Source: Ravibacter sp964559125 (GTDB taxonomy: Bacteria > Bacteroidota > Bacteroidia > Cytophagales > Spirosomataceae). From it: a stretch of DNA of 64,000 nucleotides. Under the pieces are notes generated by a model. That model had not been told where the DNA came from and did not search any database. It saw only the letters and a program-made list of their open reading frames with translations. The stretch spans positions 1-64,000 of the forward strand of contig CAZLGW010000031.1 of the NCBI GenBank assembly GCA_964559125.1. The letters run 5' to 3'. Shown in pieces: positions 63,072 to 64,000 of the stretch (position 1 is the first letter of the stretch; each line of letters opens with the position of its first letter). A program made the position numbers and the translations under genes.

Positions 63072-64000
63072 ATGTCAATAGCAAACCAGCTTTTTTCCGT
63101 AAACGACAGAACCTACTCTCCGGTGGCAAAGCCCATTGTAGTGATCTGTATGGACGGTTCAGCAGATGAATATTTCAATGAATCACTGGCCCGCGACCGG
63201 ATGCCTAACCTCAAAAAAATGGTAACGCAGGGATACCGCGGGCTCGTGCGCGGCGCGCTTCCTTCTTTTACGAATGTCAATAATTCATCCATCGTGACCG
63301 GGCTTCCACCGTCGGGGCACGGGATATGCGGCAACTTTTTCTACGACGAAACCAAGGATGAAGAGGTCATGATGAACAGTGCAGAATATCTCCGGGCCGA
63401 TACCATCCTGGCAGCAGCAGCCAATGCCGGGAGAAAGGTAGCGGTTGTCACTGCCAAAGAAAAGCTCCGGGATATACTCTCCCACAAAATGAAGGGAATC
63501 GCTTTTTCCGCCGAAAAAGCCGGGCAGGCCCAACAAAGCAGCCACGGGATAGACGGTGTCGAGGAGATAGTAGGACATCCGGCGCCTCCGATTTACAGCG
63601 CCGACGCCAGCCTGTTCGTCCTACGCGCAGGTGTGGCGCTGCTCAGCAAAGGGCTCGCCGATTTCCTGTACCTGTCGCTTACCGACTATATGCAACATAC
63701 CTATGCCCCCGATACGGAAGAGTCGCTGGCCTTTTACGAAGCCATCGATGTGGAGCTGGGAAAACTGCTGGAGCTCGGCGCCGTCATAGGCGCGACACCC
63801 GATCACGGGATGAACGCCAAAGCAGATGCCGAAGGAAATCCGAATGTACTGTTTGTAGAAGAGCTGCTGGAAGCACGTTTCGGGGAAGGCTTCCGCGTAA
63901 TCTGCCCTATTACCGACCCCTACGTAAAACACCACGGCGCTTTGGGCTCTTATGTGGCGGTGCATATAAGCCGCAAAGACCTGATAGGAGAAGTAAAGGA
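63072..64000 (+). CDS. phnA: Phosphonoacetate hydrolase (3' end outside window)
   Basis: The 309 visible codons belong to an alkaline-phosphatase-superfamily enzyme that splits phosphonoacetate into acetate and phosphate. The metal and nucleophile sites match PhnA: Asp28 in VICMDGSADEY, Thr67 in SFTNVNNSS (nucleophile), Asp205 and His209 in LTDYMQHTYAP, and Asp244 and His245 in TPDHGMN. The lysines in TAKEKL fit the family's substrate-binding residues as I recall them. About 100 residues are missing. It starts 71 bases after the MFS gene. Phosphonoacetate is the end product of the PhnW-PhnY-PhnA route for 2-aminoethylphosphonate. Confidence 0.92.
   Translation, partial: MSIANQLFSVNDRTYSPVAKPIVVICMDGSADEYFNESLARDRMPNLKKMVTQGYRGLVRGALPSFTNVNNSSIVTGLPPSGHGICGNFFYDETKDEEVMMNSAEYLRADTILAAAANAGRKVAVVTAKEKLRDILSHKMKGIAFSAEKAGQAQQSSHGIDGVEEIVGHPAPPIYSADASLFVLRAGVALLSKGLADFLYLSLTDYMQHTYAPDTEESLAFYEAIDVELGKLLELGAVIGATPDHGMNAKADAEGNPNVLFVEELLEARFGEGFRVICPITDPYVKHHGALGSYVAVHISRKDLIGEVK

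Noticed and set aside
1..64000. CRISPR array, insertion sequence, prophage or defence island
   Set aside because: No regularly spaced repeats, transposase, capsid, integrase or recognised defence genes were found. The Uma2 protein is nuclease-like but has no partner gene that would make a system.

Overview
The window is a chromosomal segment from a Bacteroidota bacterium, most likely of the Sphingobacteriia, Chitinophagia or Cytophagia type. The evidence is a giant SprA of the type IX secretion and gliding machinery, a protein with a type A T9SS sorting domain, a lipoprotein-type TamL, DUF6132 and zinc metalloprotease families typical of the phylum, and promoters that match the Bacteroidota consensus (TTG or TTTG, about 20 bases, then TAnnTTTG) in front of both tRNA genes and several other genes. 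No genus can be named from sequence alone. Coding density is high and most genes are housekeeping.

Layout. 1-6946: an ECF sigma factor cut by the window edge, a DUF6132 membrane protein, a tandem-fused Uma2 nuclease-like protein, a UMF1-type MFS carrier, TamL, and a TrmH-type RNA methyltransferase whose 5' end overlaps tamL. 6960-9863: tRNA-Ser(TGA) with promoter and terminator, then a periplasmic thiol cluster (large TlpA-like protein, small TlpA-like protein, cysteine-rich rhodanese). 9996-16600: GT-C glycosyltransferase, double-GNAT protein, GH33-type sialidase, AraC regulator, nitrilase-family amidohydrolase, and tRNA-Asn(GTT). 16700-23253: a GT2-rsmG-small protein operon, tgt, an OmpA-like protein, UDP-galactopyranose mutase and a coiled-coil lipoprotein. 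23329-32791: zinc metalloprotease, M16 peptidase, two glycosyltransferases, OxyR, a T9SS cargo protein and LptB.

32831-53178: sprA (7.2 kb), ruvA, a LysM transglycosylase, gatA, tatA, a YkvA-like protein, the Prc protease with an FKBP isomerase, atpA-atpG as a separate transcription unit, a diheme cytochrome c and a glucuronokinase-like GHMP kinase. 53187-59727 (minus strand): ffh, then a secreted carbohydrate-related block (double SGNH esterase, Tat-exported Gfo/Idh oxidoreductase, DUF1080 protein, sialidase-like lipoprotein) in which most units are separated by strong hairpins.

59811-64000: the most distinctive region. A divergent XRE-cupin regulator faces an operon of an HpnZ-like alcohol dehydrogenase, an OPA-type MFS carrier and a phosphonoacetate hydrolase (PhnA) that runs off the window. 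This looks like an organophosphonate catabolic locus, with a dense set of palindromes over the predicted promoter. I see no CRISPR array, insertion sequence, prophage or clearly new defence system. The most useful anomalies are the phosphonate locus and its operator, a Tgt lacking all zinc ligands, the dehydrogenase lacking its structural-zinc cysteines, the Uma2 tandem fusion, the split ATP synthase operon, and a REP-like palindrome containing a stop codon.
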